The notes beneath the pieces were generated by a model. That model did not search any database and had not been told where the DNA came from. It saw only the letters and a program-made list of their open reading frames with translations. Positions 10,986-22,364 of a stretch of DNA of 60,000 nt are shown here, piece after piece. A program made the position numbers and the translations under genes. Position 1 is the first letter of the stretch. Each line of letters opens with the position of its first letter. The stretch covers positions 2,879,386 to 2,939,385 of the forward strand of contig CM022671.1 in the NCBI GenBank assembly GCA_012295275.1. Direction: 5' to 3'. Source of the DNA: Chrysomallon squamiferum (Eukaryota; Mollusca; Gastropoda; Neomphalida; Peltospiridae).

Positions 10986-13413
10986 GTTAATAACACTACT
11001 GAAGAAAAGACAATAGACCAGTTAGCAGTTTTGGATGTGGGTAGTAATTTCATACATATATCTTGGATAAAAACTAGAACCATTGATATTGAGAAATATG
11101 AAATCAGTTACAAAAATGATGTGGATAGTGAATGGCATAAACAAGATGCATTTTCAGACTCCATTCGATTAGAGAATCTTCAATCAGATAAGCTGTATGA
11201 AATTAGTGTTAGAGCAATATGTACAGATTATGAGACAAATTCTTTTGAAAATACATTTTTTGTTTCAACTGTTAAAGAGAAAAATTCATCAACTAATGTA
11301 AACCAGACACATTTCTCAGCAGAAAAAACAACAGAACAAATAATGATGCCCAATCCTGAAACAGCATGGTCAAAATATCCACTCAACTCATCTTACAACA
11401 CAGCAACTGGTTTTACCAAAGACACTGGAAAGGAGTTCAAAGTTCGAGCACACTTTGAAGAAGGGGAAAGTCACTTTAGTGAGAAGAGTGATCCTATTGT
11501 GAGAAAATCAACTGACTCAAGACAACCAGGAAAACCAGTGGTTGGAGATACTGGATGTGACTATATATCTATCAGCTGGGATAAACCACAAAAGGATGGT
11601 GTCAGTTATTATGAAATTAAAATGAAACTCACCTCTGAGACAGCATGGTCAAAAATTCCACTCTTTACAGATGACAACTCTACTTGTAAGACAATATCTG
11701 GTCTTACACAGGACACTGCATATGAGTTCAAAGTTCGAGCACACTTTGAAGAAGAGGAAGGTCCCTTTAGTGAGAAGAGTGATCCTATTGTAACAAAACC
11801 AATGGCTATGAAATCAGCTGACTCAAGACAACCAGGAAAACCAGTGTTTGAAGATATTGGCTGTGACTATATATCTATCATCTGGGATAAACCACAAGAT
11901 GATGGTGTCAGTTATTATGAAATCAAAATGAAACTCACCTCTGAGACAGCATGGTCAAAATTTCCACTCTTTACAGATGACAACTCCACTTGTAAGACAA
12001 TAACTGATCTTACAAAGGACACTGCATATGAGTTCAAAGTTCGAGCACACTTTGAAGAAGAGGAAGGTCCCTTTAGTGAGAAGAGTGATCCTATTGTAAC
12101 AAAACCAATGGCTATGACATCAAGTGACTCAAGACAACCAGGAAAACCAGTGGTTGAAGATATTAGTTGTGACTATATATCTATCAGCTGGGATAAACCA
12201 CAAAAGGATGGTGTCAGTTATTATGAAATCAAAATGAAACTCATCTCTGAAACAACATGGTCAAAATTTCCACTCTTTACAGATGACAACTCTACTTGTA
12301 AGACAATAACTGATCTTACAAAGGATACTGCATATGAGTTCAAAGTTCGAGCACACTTTGAAGAAGAGGCAGGTCCCTTTAGTGAGAAGAGTGATCCTAT
12401 TGTAACAAAATCAATGGCTATGACATCAAGTGACTCAAGACAACCAGGAAAACCAGTGGTTGAAGATATTAGTTGTGACTATATATCTATCAGCTGGGAT
12501 AAACCACAAAAGGATGGTGTCAGTTATTATGAAATCAAAATGAAACTCATCTCTGAAACAACATGGTCAAAATTTCCACTCTTTACAGATGACAACTCCA
12601 CTTGTAAGACAATAACTGATCTTACAAAGGACACTGCATACGAGTTCAAAGTTCGAGCACACTTTGAAGAAGAGGAAGGTCCCTTTAGTGAGAAGAGTGA
12701 TCCTATTGTAACAAAATCAATGGTTATGACATCAACTGACTTGAGACAACCAGGAAAACCAATGGTTGAAGATATTGGCTCTGACTATATATCTATCAGC
12801 TGGGATAAACCACAAAATGATGAGGTCAGTTATTATGAAATCAAAATGAAACTTGCCTCTGAAACAGCATGGTCAAAAATTCCATTCATTACAGATGACA
12901 ACTCCACTTGTAAGACAATAACTGATCTTACAAAGGACACTGCATATGAGTTCAAAGTCCGAGCACACTTTGAAGAAGAAGCAGGTCCTTTTAGTGAGAA
13001 GAGTGATTCTTTTGTAACAAAATCATCAGCAACAGCAGAATCACAAGATAAATCTGGAAAGCCAAAAGCAGTGGAAACTGGAGCTGACTTTGTAGTTCTT
13101 AGCTGGGATATACCAGTAAACAAAAATGTCACCCATTACGAGATTAAAACAAAATATTTTGAAAATTCAGAATGGTCCAGAGTGCCTATATTTACAGAAA
13201 ATGATAGCCCTTTATATCGAGTATCTGGTCTTGAACCTTCTACACAATACCAGTTCAAGGTGAGGGCACATTATGGTGATAAAGAAGGTAAATATAGTGA
13301 CAGTAGTGCTCTTATTACAACCTTGAATAACAAATATCAAAATGAAAACAGAGAGTTTGACAAAGTCAGCAAAGCATCTGCTACAGGGAGTGTGTCCACA
13401 AAGGATGAACAAG
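10986..13413 (+). CDS. Gene A, long FN3-array exon
   Basis: Acceptor TTCTTTATAG ends at 10985, and the frame is open from 10986. FN3 domains show the usual SW...Y.I..K...W core and the Y.FKVRAH F/G-strand motif. The first FN3 (about 11016-11280) is divergent (ISWIKTRTIDIEKYEISYK). A half FN3 follows (about 11350-11512), starting at the ETAWSK strand. Five full units start at 11514, 11820, 12126, 12432 and 12738, an exact 306-bp (102-residue) period. A last divergent FN3 runs from about 13055 to 13325. I end the exon at 13413 (CAAG|GTAATT, phase 1), which joins in phase to 13843. A second phase-1 donor-like site, GAAG|GTAAAT after 13287, would cut the last FN3. If not spliced, the frame stops at 13452-13454. 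Confidence 0.8.
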
Positions 13414-16273
13414 GTAATTTAAGCAAATTATTAAATACATCTGTGACCAATTAGCAATATATACTTGTGAAGAGAGAGACAGCTGATCTGAAGAATGGTT
13501 TTTTTATTGGGATCAGTCCTTTTTGTTAAAATCACTAAGCTTATCTGCAAATAGAGTTATTCTCCCACAACTCATTCAACAAACAAAATTTAAAACCTTT
13601 TTTTTTCTCTCTCTTATTTACAACATTTAATTACATGTCTATTTTATATAATTAGTATTTCCATTGTATTTGTACCATGTAAATGTATTTGTAATTTTTT
13701 AATGATTTTTCTAATTCTATAAAGACCTTATTAAATTATTATTTTATTATTATTAAGATAGATTTTTTTTTTTAATAAAGGCAAACACATAAATACATGC
13801 TGTTTCTGATTCTTCTGACATTTAATTGTATTATCTGTATAGGTAAAACATCAACCAAACCTGGTAAACCTGTTGATACCAACATTGGAAATGATTTTAT
13901 TTGTCTTTCTTGGGAAAAGCCAGAAAGTAAAAATGTGCTTTACTATGAAGTTAAGTACAAATCTCTTAAAGAATCTTTTTGGAAGAAAAATTCTGTATCA
14001 ACAAAGGACGATCAGCCTACTGTACGTATTGATGGATTATTTCAAGAAGAAAAATATGTGTTCAAAGTAAGGGCACAGTTTGAAAACAGAGAAGGAGAAT
14101 TCAGTGAAGAGAGTTTCCCTATTGAGACAAAACCTTCTCCATCAATGCAATTTTTACATTTCTGTACAAAACTTCAAGATGGAGAACCATCATTCTACAA
14201 ACTTCCACTGAATGAAATTAAGGCAGCTAGAAATGCTATGTATCAAATACGAAAATGCGAATTTGGTAAGAAAAATAAAATTACTTTAGTCCATTTAACT
14301 GACAGTTGAACACATGCATGCACACAAACACACATAAATTTAAAAACATTAGAGCAAGGAATATTATTAATAAGCATAATTGTAAATCATGTTTTAGCTT
14401 TGTACATCAATTTCAATTTCTTAGGCTCATCACAAATGCTTCAAGAGAAGACCATCATGATGATTGGAGCAACAGGATCAGGAAAAAGTACTCTGATTGA
14501 TGGGATGGTCAACTATCTTCTTGGTGTGAAGTGGGAGGACAACTTCAGATTCAAAATCATCGACTATATGTCTGAGGAAGAAGCAAAACTAGGAAGAGAA
14601 GTATGTATTAATTATTTAATAATATATAAATGTTGTATGCAAACGCAAAAACAAGAAAAATTATTTTCTTTTAATTTTTGTAACTAGGATCCACAGATGA
14701 TAATAAATACGTTTATATAATCCCAAATATTTAATAAAACAAATAATATTTCAGTATTATGAATACAAAATTAATTTATCCTAGTATTTAAACCAGAAAG
14801 ATTTTTACAAGTATCAACTGCTTTGATTTTCACTGGTGTCTATATGCAGGAAGTAGAGAGACTCAAACTTAGAATGTTAATCCCAAAATATCTCATTGTT
14901 TAAATATACTTTTCTGATGTTTGCTTAAAAAACAATTTCAACAACCTTTCTTTAAAAAAAACAAAACAAAACAAATTAAGACGGAATCACAGACTGACTG
15001 GATTACAAGCTACAGATTTCATCCAGTAATAAAGAATGTTGGTTATATTTTGAACATTATTGACACACCAGGTTTTGGGGATACCAGAGGATTTGAACGT
15101 GATCACCAATTAGTGGAACAGATCCGAGCTTTCTTTTCAACTGAAGGCATCAAAGGAATTGAAACAATAGATGCAGTCTGCTTTGTTACCCAAGCCCCTC
15201 TTGCAAGAATGACACATGTTCAGAGATATATTTTTGATGGAATTTTGTCCATTTTTGGCAAAGATGTAGCAAGAAACATTGTGGCAATGATTACATTCGC
15301 AGATGGAAAAGAGCCACCGGTCCTGAATGCTTTAAATTATGCCAAATTCCCATACAACAAACATTTTGTATTCAACAACTCAGCACTTTTTGAGCCAAAT
15401 ACAGAAGGCAAATGCAATAAGTTTTCTCAAATGTTTTGGGAAATGGGATGTTCAAGCTTTCAAGACTTTTTTACTCATATATGCACTCTGCAGTCACAAA
15501 GTTTACAGCTGACAGCTGAGGTTTTGAGAAAGAGAGAACAACTGAATGCTGCAATCAAAGGTCTCATACCACAGATAGACATTGGTCTATTTGAACTTTC
15601 CTCATTGAAAAATGAAAAGGATCTTGTGAAGAAATTTGAAAGACAAATAAGAGACAACAAGAACTTTAAATATACAGCTGAAGAATTCCATCAAAATAAA
15701 ATACCACTGACACCTGGGCAGTATGTAACCAACTGCACCTTTTGTCATATGACATGTCACTTCCCATGTTACATTCCTGAAAGTGAAAACAAATTTTACT
15801 GTAGTGCCATGAATAATGGTGTTTGTACAGTTTGCCCAAACAACTGTACATGGGCAACACACAGGAATAATGATTTTCGAATAGAAGTCACTTGTGTATT
15901 GGTGGAGAAAACATATGAAGAAATGAAAGAGAAATATGAGTTTGCATCCAAAGAAAAGGTTTCAAAAGAAAATCTTCTTAAAAAAATTAAGAAAAAATTT
16001 ATATGGGTAAAGGATATTGTTTGCAATATGCTAATGCAAGTACGTGAAAATGGCAATTACCTAAGGAAAAATGCTTTAAAGGCAAATCCACTAACAGAAG
16101 TGGAATACCTTGATTTGTTAATGAAAACTGAATTACAAGAGAAAAGATGCAGATTTGAACAACGTATTAGCATGCTTCATATGTTGAGAAGACAAGCAGA
16201 GCTTGCAGAAAATGCAGTCCGCATTGATGATAATGAGAAACTGTTGAAATATATGGGACTCGACTGTCCATAG
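10986..16273 (+). CDS. Gene A: FN3-repeat / AIG1-like P-loop GTPase (four exons seen, 5' end open)
   Basis: Model: exons 10986-13413, 13843-14265, 14425-14600 and 14981-16273. Phases match at each junction (1/1, 1/1, 0/0), giving 1,439 codons before the TAG. Order of domains: one divergent FN3, a half FN3, five near-identical FN3 units, a sixth divergent FN3, another FN3 in the second exon, then the G domain with P-loop GATGSGKST (about residues 965-973 counted from 10986) and DTPGFGDTRG (from about 1037), a Cys/His cluster and a charged tail. The G domain resembles the AIG1/GIMAP/septin-like branch of TRAFAC GTPases, and similar long proteins are known from fish and invertebrates. No signal peptide is visible, so a cytoplasmic GTPase is most likely (inference). 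The first exon opens in phase 0 after a good acceptor and has no ATG before the repeats, so at least one upstream exon is missing from the model. Function is unknown; defence or membrane-linked roles are only analogies to GIMAPs. Confidence 0.8.
11514..13043 (+). repeat. Tandem FN3 units, 306-bp period, five copies
   Basis: Start points set by the repeated GACTCAAGACAACC-type linker lie at 11514, 11820, 12126, 12432 and 12738, each exactly 306 bp apart, so every unit keeps frame. Units 3 and 4 (12126 and 12432) share the variant residues DISCDYISISW and LISETTWSKFP, which the other units lack. They are the youngest pair, produced by unequal exchange or gene conversion. Confidence 0.9.
13843..14265 (+). 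CDS. Gene A, second FN3 exon
   Basis: The acceptor CTGTATAG ends at 13842, and the donor TTTG|GTAAGA follows 14265. The exon is 423 nt with phase 1 at both ends, the same size and phases as its paralogue at 26939-27361. It codes one FN3 (FICLSWEKPESKNVLYYEV core, YVFKVRAQFE) and a linker ending in RKCEFG before the GTPase. A reading that extends upstream to an ATG at 13797 gives a hydrophobic stretch (LFLILLTFNCIICI) that could mimic a signal peptide. I read that stretch as the intron's pyrimidine tract, because the splice phase fits and a GTPase is expected inside the cell. Confidence 0.8.
14425..14600 (+). CDS. Gene A, P-loop exon of the GTPase domain
   Basis: Acceptor TTTCTTAG ends at 14424 and donor GAGAA|GTATGT follows 14600. 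The exon is 176 nt, enters in phase 1 and leaves in phase 0. It holds beta-1 and the Walker A/G1 motif: KTIMMIGATGSGKSTLIDG, followed by a WEDNFRFKIID segment. G1 (GxxxxGKST) binds the nucleotide phosphates. The paralogous exon at 27899-28080 is 6 nt longer and otherwise collinear. Confidence 0.85.
14981..16273 (+). CDS. Gene A, terminal exon: G3-G5, Cys/His module, C-terminal helices
   Basis: The frame aligns with the exon at 28515-29801 from its first codons (TESQTDWITSY against ADTQTDWITSY), which fixes the acceptor AG at 14979-14980. G3 is DTPGFGDTRG. The usual NKxD/TKxD G4 is replaced by ITFADG, as in the paralogue. A Cys/His cluster (CTFCHMTCHFPC, then C...CTVCPNNCTW, about 15734-15853) could bind zinc (inference). 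A charged helical tail contains NPLTEVEYLDLL. The stop is TAG at 16271-16273. The acceptor is unusual: the ~30 nt before it are mostly A (AAACAAAACAAATTAAG) with little pyrimidine tract. Confidence 0.8.
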   Translation, partial: TESQTDWITSYRFHPVIKNVGYILNIIDTPGFGDTRGFERDHQLVEQIRAFFSTEGIKGIETIDAVCFVTQAPLARMTHVQRYIFDGILSIFGKDVARNIVAMITFADGKEPPVLNALNYAKFPYNKHFVFNNSALFEPNTEGKCNKFSQMFWEMGCSSFQDFFTHICTLQSQSLQLTAEVLRKREQLNAAIKGLIPQIDIGLFELSSLKNEKDLVKKFERQIRDNKNFKYTAEEFHQNKIPLTPGQYVTNCTFCHMTCHFPCYIPESENKFYCSAMNNGVCTVCPNNCTWATHRNNDFRIEVTCVLVEKTYEEMKEKYEFASKEKVSKENLLKKIKKKFIWVKDIVCNMLMQVRENGNYLRKNALKANPLTEVEYLDLLMKTELQEKRCRFEQRISMLHMLRRQAELAENAVRIDDNEKLLKYMGLDCP

Positions 16274-16488
16274 TTATTTGCATAACGGTAAAACAATTTA
16301 AAAAGTCTTGTCTGGGAAAAGAATTTATTTTCTGAAATAATCCTAATTTATATATCATTATTTCAGATTCTATTAACATTTACATAATGGAAACAACTTG
16401 ATTACAATGCTGTATTTATCATAATTATATAAGTGTCACTGAATGTAATAATTCGCATAATATTATATTAAAATAATGTACATCTGCA

Positions 16489-16494
16489 AATAAA
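16489..16494 (+). other. Polyadenylation signal AATAAA, gene A
   Basis: AATAAA lies 216 nt past the stop of gene A in the sense orientation, in CTGCAAATAAAGTC. It is a plausible 3' end for the transcript, but in such AT-rich DNA the hexamer alone is weak evidence. Confidence 0.4.
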
Positions 16495-17552
16495 GTCATC
16501 TATACATATAACTTTAAAATCACAAATAACTAATAACATTATCTTCTCTATTATGTACTATATGAATAATAAAAATTATCAGATATGTGTATACATCCAT
16601 TTCTTTATTAGTCAGGAAAAGAAAAAAGAAATTGTTCTGTATGTTTGCTGCTGTAAATCGCTTTATATAAACACCAAAGCTAAACTAGGATAAAATGATC
16701 AAAGCGTCTTTTTTTAATTTTTAAATTCTTTTGGGTATGAGTTAGTAGGTGTTTTTGTAGTTTCTATTCATTTTATAAACTATTGTTATAAAAGAGGAAA
16801 TAACGACCTTGGCCTTTTATTATTATTTTTAATTATTTTTGTAATAAAATTTTGTTTTTAAATAATTTGAAAAATGTACTAAATATTACATGTAGGCAAC
16901 TGTATTTGACCCTCACCTGTACACTATAATTAGCATGTGCAGCTGAAGTATAGTAAACCCTGAATCAATGATTTTTTGATTTAGAAGACTGATTCTTTCA
17001 GTTCTTGAATTCTGGAACAATGGATGCCATTTCTAACTTCACATGATACTCAACAGTTTGCAAGATATGTTAATGGTGTTAACATCCCTCAATATTAGCA
17101 AAATTAATTTGAATGGACTTTTTGTTTGTGTAACTGTTCAGTGATTGCATTTGCTAATGTTTACAAGATAAAAACTGAATAAACCTGTAGCTACTGCCCT
17201 GATATTTGCAAGTATGCTACAATATCAATATAATGCTTTAAAAATAATATTAAAATATAATTTCTAAAAATTGTGATTTAAATGTCTTATGGCATAAATG
17301 GACACCTTTCATCCCTGTTAATTTGTAACATCAAGGGTCTGCTCAATCCTTATGGATTAATGATTATTTAAGAATATTTTTAAAATTTTAAAATTTATTC
17401 TTTAATCTTTAGCACAAAATGTATGAGTTTCTAATGCATGAACAAGAATTAAATTTTATGTAAGCTTTATTTTTATTGGTTCCTTTTTTCTTTTTGTTAA
17501 TTTTTCACTTATCTCTTTCCTGTATCTATTGTAATGATAAAGCTTTTTTCAT

Positions 17553-17585
17553 GGGCTATAGCTCAGTGGTCAGAGTCCATTGCTG
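17553..17585 (+). other. tRNA 5'-half-like sequence with pol III A box
   Basis: GGGCTATAGCTCAGTGG followed by TCAGAGTCCATTGCTG matches the acceptor/D-arm start of a tRNA, including a perfect A box TAGCTCAGTGG. No anticodon stem, B box or T arm follows, so this is not a working tRNA gene. It is probably the relic head of a tRNA-derived SINE or a tRNA pseudogene fragment. Confidence 0.45.
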
Positions 17586-20110
17586 TTTTATAAATACCTG
17601 TATAAATATACTTTCCTGATAGTGAAAATTTATATTTAAAATACTTTTGTTGCTACTTTAATAAAATACACTTCTCATTATCTCTTTTCAATATAGATAT
17701 ATGTCACCTTAGATTAAAATGTGATGTGATTAAATAAAACATTTGTTTTTTTTACCCAAGTTGGTAGTGCATTTCCATTTACTATACAGAACCTGAAACC
17801 ATAGTAGTTGGTCTAAGAGTATATGTAACAAACTACTTCATGTTATGCCATTACCCTAATGGTTAAAGGAACTGGAAGATTCCAAGTTACCCCCCCCAAA
17901 ATTTAAAAAAAACAAAACAACAAATAGTATGTCTGAAACCAAGAGTAGCTTCTCTAAAACAAATACCAACATTTTAAAATGTTATAGATCACCATATTGC
18001 TACAAATACAAATTATTAGTCATCAAATGGAAATTTTACTTTTTTACTTTTTTTTTAATATTTAATTTATTCAGAAAATTTAAAATATTTATATAGCAAT
18101 TTAAAATAAAATAGGAAAAGAAACTTATAAAGGAAATAATTATAAAATGTAACACATTTACAATTTACACCTTAAAAAAAGATTCATCCTTCTTATTCGG
18201 TTAAGTAACTTTCAAAAAGGTTATCTTTATAACTGATATGGCTACTTATTTTAATTATCCAAATTATATTTTAAAAAGGGCATATAGTAACAGTAAACAA
18301 ATACTAGTAACACTAGTAATAGCCTGATATACATCATACAAAATTAATGAAATTCGGCCACAGGCAAGTCAAAGTGTTGCTGTGAGTGGCCCAATTAGCC
18401 AGTAAAAAAAATAGAAAATTATATATATATATATATAGTATTAAATTTGCTGTAACTTGGCAACTATGGGCTTTTTTTATTTCTACTTTATATATTTTTT
18501 AATATATTCTTTCTCTTCCTGTGCTATTACCCAAGTTCATTTTTAATATTTTTATTTTACAGAAAAAATGTAGAAAACATCTGTGCTTGCAGTTGTATCC
18601 AGCTGACGTGCACCATCTCTGTTTCATAATCAAAAACTGCCCAAAATTACAGTAATTTTTGGAACATAAAATCTGCTATTGTTTTATTGTGTCCCCTCCC
18701 TCATGCTGTTTACAATGACAATGAAATAGTTTACTTTTTCATCTTTCATTGTGTGTTTGTGTGTGGCTGTGTTTCACATATCTTACTATGGTGACATAAT
18801 ATTTCTGTTATTAAATTTGTTATTCTCCTTAGTAAATTATTGTTTTTTGGGGGGGGGTTTTTTATTATAAAAGGTAAATGTTTAAAATAATTGTTTGGAA
18901 TTTTTCTCTTAATAAAGGTATGAGGTGCAAAAAAATAAAATTAAAAATAAATATATAAAATACGATACAATTGGATTATCACCTTTTTAAAGTTCTTAAC
19001 GTAATTAAAATTTGACTTACTCATATTTCTTTAAATTAATATCGTTTCTTGTCATGAAAGGTTCATGTGGGTTCTCAGTCTTACTAGTACTGTAATTAAC
19101 ATTATTCTTCTAGTTGTTTTTGTTATTATTTTTCCCTTATTGAATTATCTGGATTTTTCAACTTGTGAATTAAACTATTAAACAAATTAAAATAAAATAA
19201 ATTGAATATAAATTTTTAAATTGGTTGCTGAAAGATTGTAGTGACTCAGCCTTTCTATCGATCTATTTCCCGTAATAGTGAATTATTTATTTATTTAATT
19301 AATTAAAATTTTACTTATTCGTATTTGTTTAAATTAATATTGTTTCTCGTCTCCAAAGGGTCACATGGGTACTCAGTCTTACTAGTAATTTTGTTAGCGT
19401 TATTCTACTCGGACCGTAATTTAGTTGTTTGCATCATTTTCGTCCTACTTTGCATTCATATATTTTTCCTATTAAACTATTAAACGTAAAATAAAATAAA
19501 CTTAAATATACATTTTTAAACTGACTGATTGACTCTGGTGACTCAGTCTTTCTGCTACTTAATTAGTTATTTCTCTCAGATCATAAATTTATTATTATTA
19601 CATATATATATATATATTATTGGATGTATCCATTTATAAATAAAAATAATTATTTCAATTTTTTTTCTGTTATTATATTAAATGTTTGAGGTGTCAAAAA
19701 TTAATTAAGTTAAATGAAAACAAATGAACAGTTGATTATTAAATAAAAATAAATTAATTTGAGGTTAAACACTATAGATGGATTATCAGCCTCATACAAT
19801 TCTTAAATATTACAATTATGTGTTAAAACATCTTTATTTATTTTGCTATATATTGCATTCATTTGTTCATCGAAAATATAATTTCAGAATAATTATTTTA
19901 ATTCTTCTTTATGTTATTATATTAAAAGTATATAGTGTAAAAGAATTTATATAAAATATATGTGTACAAATACAAACAAAAACAAATGAATAGTTGAGTG
20001 TCAACATAATAAAATGAAATTAATTTGAACTTATATAACACAAGTAAATTACCACCCTTTTATAATTCTTAGCATATCAAATTTATGTGTTACTTCAGCA
20101 AAGCATCATT

Positions 20111-20605
20111 TCATTTATTAACTGTAAAAAATATAAACATCTTCATCTTGCTTTTTGAATGTCTCTTCAGTGACTTGGTCTTTTCAAAACTGTAATTAAA
20201 GTGGTTACGCTTATGTCTATGATGCTTTCTTTTTAAATGGGATGTATAGGAAGGGCAGAAAAGCAAACGATACACAGCAGGCATGTAGGTTCTATTGTTG
20301 GACATTGTCCAAATTGTGAGACACCAAGGCAAGTAAGGAAGACAACCACAACACATGCTGGTGCAGCCATGGAAACAATTTAACCCTGTGAAGTATACCA
20401 AAGTAGTTTTATAACAAACATCCAGCAAAATAATAAGTTATACATGAAGATGCAAAGGCTGAAAGAAATAGTAATAAAATAAATGTGTGTACCTCTCATG
20501 CTCTGAATGATATCAGGACTGAACTGGATGTCAGCTTGACAGTTTGGTTTGTTGACACAGTGGATATCACAGAAAACATTGGTGAAGACAGAGCAATGCC
20601 AAGAA
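20111..20605 (-). CDS. Unrecognised Cys-rich protein, last two exons (minus strand)
   Basis: Model: exon complement(20493-20605), acceptor TCTGTCTCTTCACAG, donor GAGAG|GTACAC; then terminal exon complement(20111-20385), acceptor TACTTCACAG, stop at 20111-20113. The 107-nt intron joins phase 1 to phase 1, making ...QSMR-GLNCFHGC.... The first exon codes SWHCSVFTNVFCDIHC and continues to IIQSMR. The second begins CFHGCTSMCCGCLPY, then PWCLTIW, and ends in a Lys/His/Arg-rich basic tail. The dense cysteines suggest disulfides or metal binding, but I recognise no family. Upstream exons would lie beyond 20605. The matched phases and strong acceptors make chance less likely, but without homology it remains tentative. 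Confidence 0.45.
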
Positions 20606-21271
20606 CTGTGAAGAGACAGAGAATAAAATTCATAATTTCAGATTATAAACATTTACATACATTATTTACCTAAAGCATAATCCACTCCTTAGCAGCTCTT
20701 TATTATATTAAAATATACATGTCTTCCTTAAACTGACAATTTGGCTTAAGCTGGGACTACTTCAAAACCAACAAAAAGAGATTCATTTATTCAAAAATAC
20801 TTTAATTTAAAAAAAAAAAACTTTAAAGTTACAAGATTCTGTCCTTGTGCCATGTTTTTCAGAACTGTGGACTGAGTGGTTCCCTGAGCCAGGCTGTTTG
20901 ACATTCCCAGTTTATAATTTACTACAATCAGCCAAAGATTAATTTACATTTGAAAAATGAAAAATATTTATCAAACCTAAAGATGAAGAATTCTTTCTTT
21001 TTGTTTTCTACATTTTTTCTGTAAAATAAAAATATTAAATATAAATTAATTTAAATACAATTAATATTAATGTTAATATATTTAGTTCAGGATTATTAAA
21101 TGAATGCTAATAATGATACATTAATGTTGCATTGAACTCTATTTTAATTAGAAATAAGCATTGGAAATATAGTAATACTAATAGTAATAATATTAGAAAA
21201 ACAAGTTTTATTGTCTGAAAGGATTATATTTTATTTGTTATTATTTTAAAATTCATTTTTTATTATTAGTA

Positions 21272-21322
<51 letters not shown>

Positions 21323-22165
21323 GTAGTGAAACCGAGTTGTCCTACACGTGTTCGATTGAAGTCATCAGTATATATAACAATGTTATTAACATAGTTACAT
21401 ACGGAGTAAATTCTCTGTTAACAAACGGATGATTATGATTACCAGTTTACATCAGTCTCATACATCATTACATGTCATTGTTATGTTTACAGAGTGTTAT
21501 GTTTACATTTCATTTTAATTAATTAAATAAATAAATAATTTACTATTAAGGGAAATAACATAAATTTAAATGGTTTAATACTTTCTTTAGAAAGACGTCT
21601 GGAATTTTTTTTTCAAAATTCTCAAATCTATTTACAGATATTATCAATCATTCCAATTAATCAAACCATCAATGAATCAACCTTAAAACTATTAATAAAC
21701 ACAATTTATTCTTTAAGTGAATATGAAAGTTATTTCCGAATAAAAAATATTTCCCGCGTTTTTATATTTAGCTTCCGGATTTTCATTATACTGATCTCTA
21801 AAAAACAGTTTGGAGTTATTACATTTACAGCTGTTTATATATATATATATCTATCGTTTTCAGTAATTAATTAATTTTAGCCTTTTATCACTACTCTGCA
21901 AGACTTAACACTTTCTCTATGAAAGCTTTAAAAGGATTATTAGAATTAATTATTTTATTTTATTTTATTTATTTATCAGATCATATTTAGATACCCTGCC
22001 AAACCATTTACACACGCATACTATAACCTAAAATAAAATTTTAGTGATTAAAAACATAACATTTGTGAATTTATCTATTTTTAATACCTTAATACTACAT
22101 TACTTCTTGAATTATTGTTGTTATTATTATTATAGCAATAACAACAGCAATAATAATAATAATAA

Positions 22166-22201
<36 letters not shown>

Positions 22202-22271
22202 GCTACAAGCTGCAATAACTTGAATGACTTCCATTAAAACTTGATTAAATCGAAGGTAACACGAGTGTAAT

Positions 22272-22280
<9 letters not shown>
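20606..22280. other. AT-rich intergenic region with (TTA)n
   Basis: No convincing gene. A (TTA)n tract lies at about 21267-21323. The minus strand around 20840-20950 is open for some 36 codons and could hold a further exon of the Cys-rich gene, but no clear splice pair frames it. The segment near 21780-22250 resembles 1-380 and 1600-1890 (AAACAGTTTGGAGTTATTACATTTAC; the TTGTTGTTATTATTATTA stretch; GTTACAAACTG-like), so it is a diverged copy of that repeat. Confidence 0.5.

Positions 22281-22361
<81 letters not shown>
22281..22361 (+). repeat. (GA)n microsatellite
   Basis: Pure GA dinucleotide tract that opens the repeat unit preceding gene B. Long open frames reading Ser-Leu or Arg-Glu across it are artefacts. 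Confidence 0.95.

Positions 22362-22364
<3 letters not shown>

Larger units (their letters stand above)
16274..20110. other. AT-rich intergenic region without recognised genes
   Basis: Short homopolymer runs and microsatellites, with stop-dense frames on both strands. The stretch at ~18440-18830 weakly resembles 4490-4640 (both hold TTGTATCYAGCTGAYGTGCAC), so it is probably an old copy of the same repeat. Two similar segments near 19010-19110 and 19300-19400 both contain ACTCAGTCTTACTAGTA or a close variant, an old local duplication. A tRNA-like head at 17553 is listed separately. Confidence 0.6.

Noticed and set aside
11514-13043. Regular 306-bp direct repeats as a CRISPR or satellite array
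   Set aside because: The repeats are in-frame FN3 domains within one exon, with no short repeat/unique spacer structure, in a eukaryotic genome.
13812-13832. Hydrophobic stretch as a transmembrane segment of gene A
   Set aside because: It lies within the intron of the phase-matched splice model; kept only as an alternative-isoform hypothesis.
20493-20650. Signal-peptide-like minus-strand frame (MNFILCLFTVLGIAL) over the Cys-rich exon
   Set aside because: It ends at a stop before the donor and is out of phase with the next exon, while the Cys-rich frame splices in phase; the stretch is also the acceptor's pyrimidine tract.
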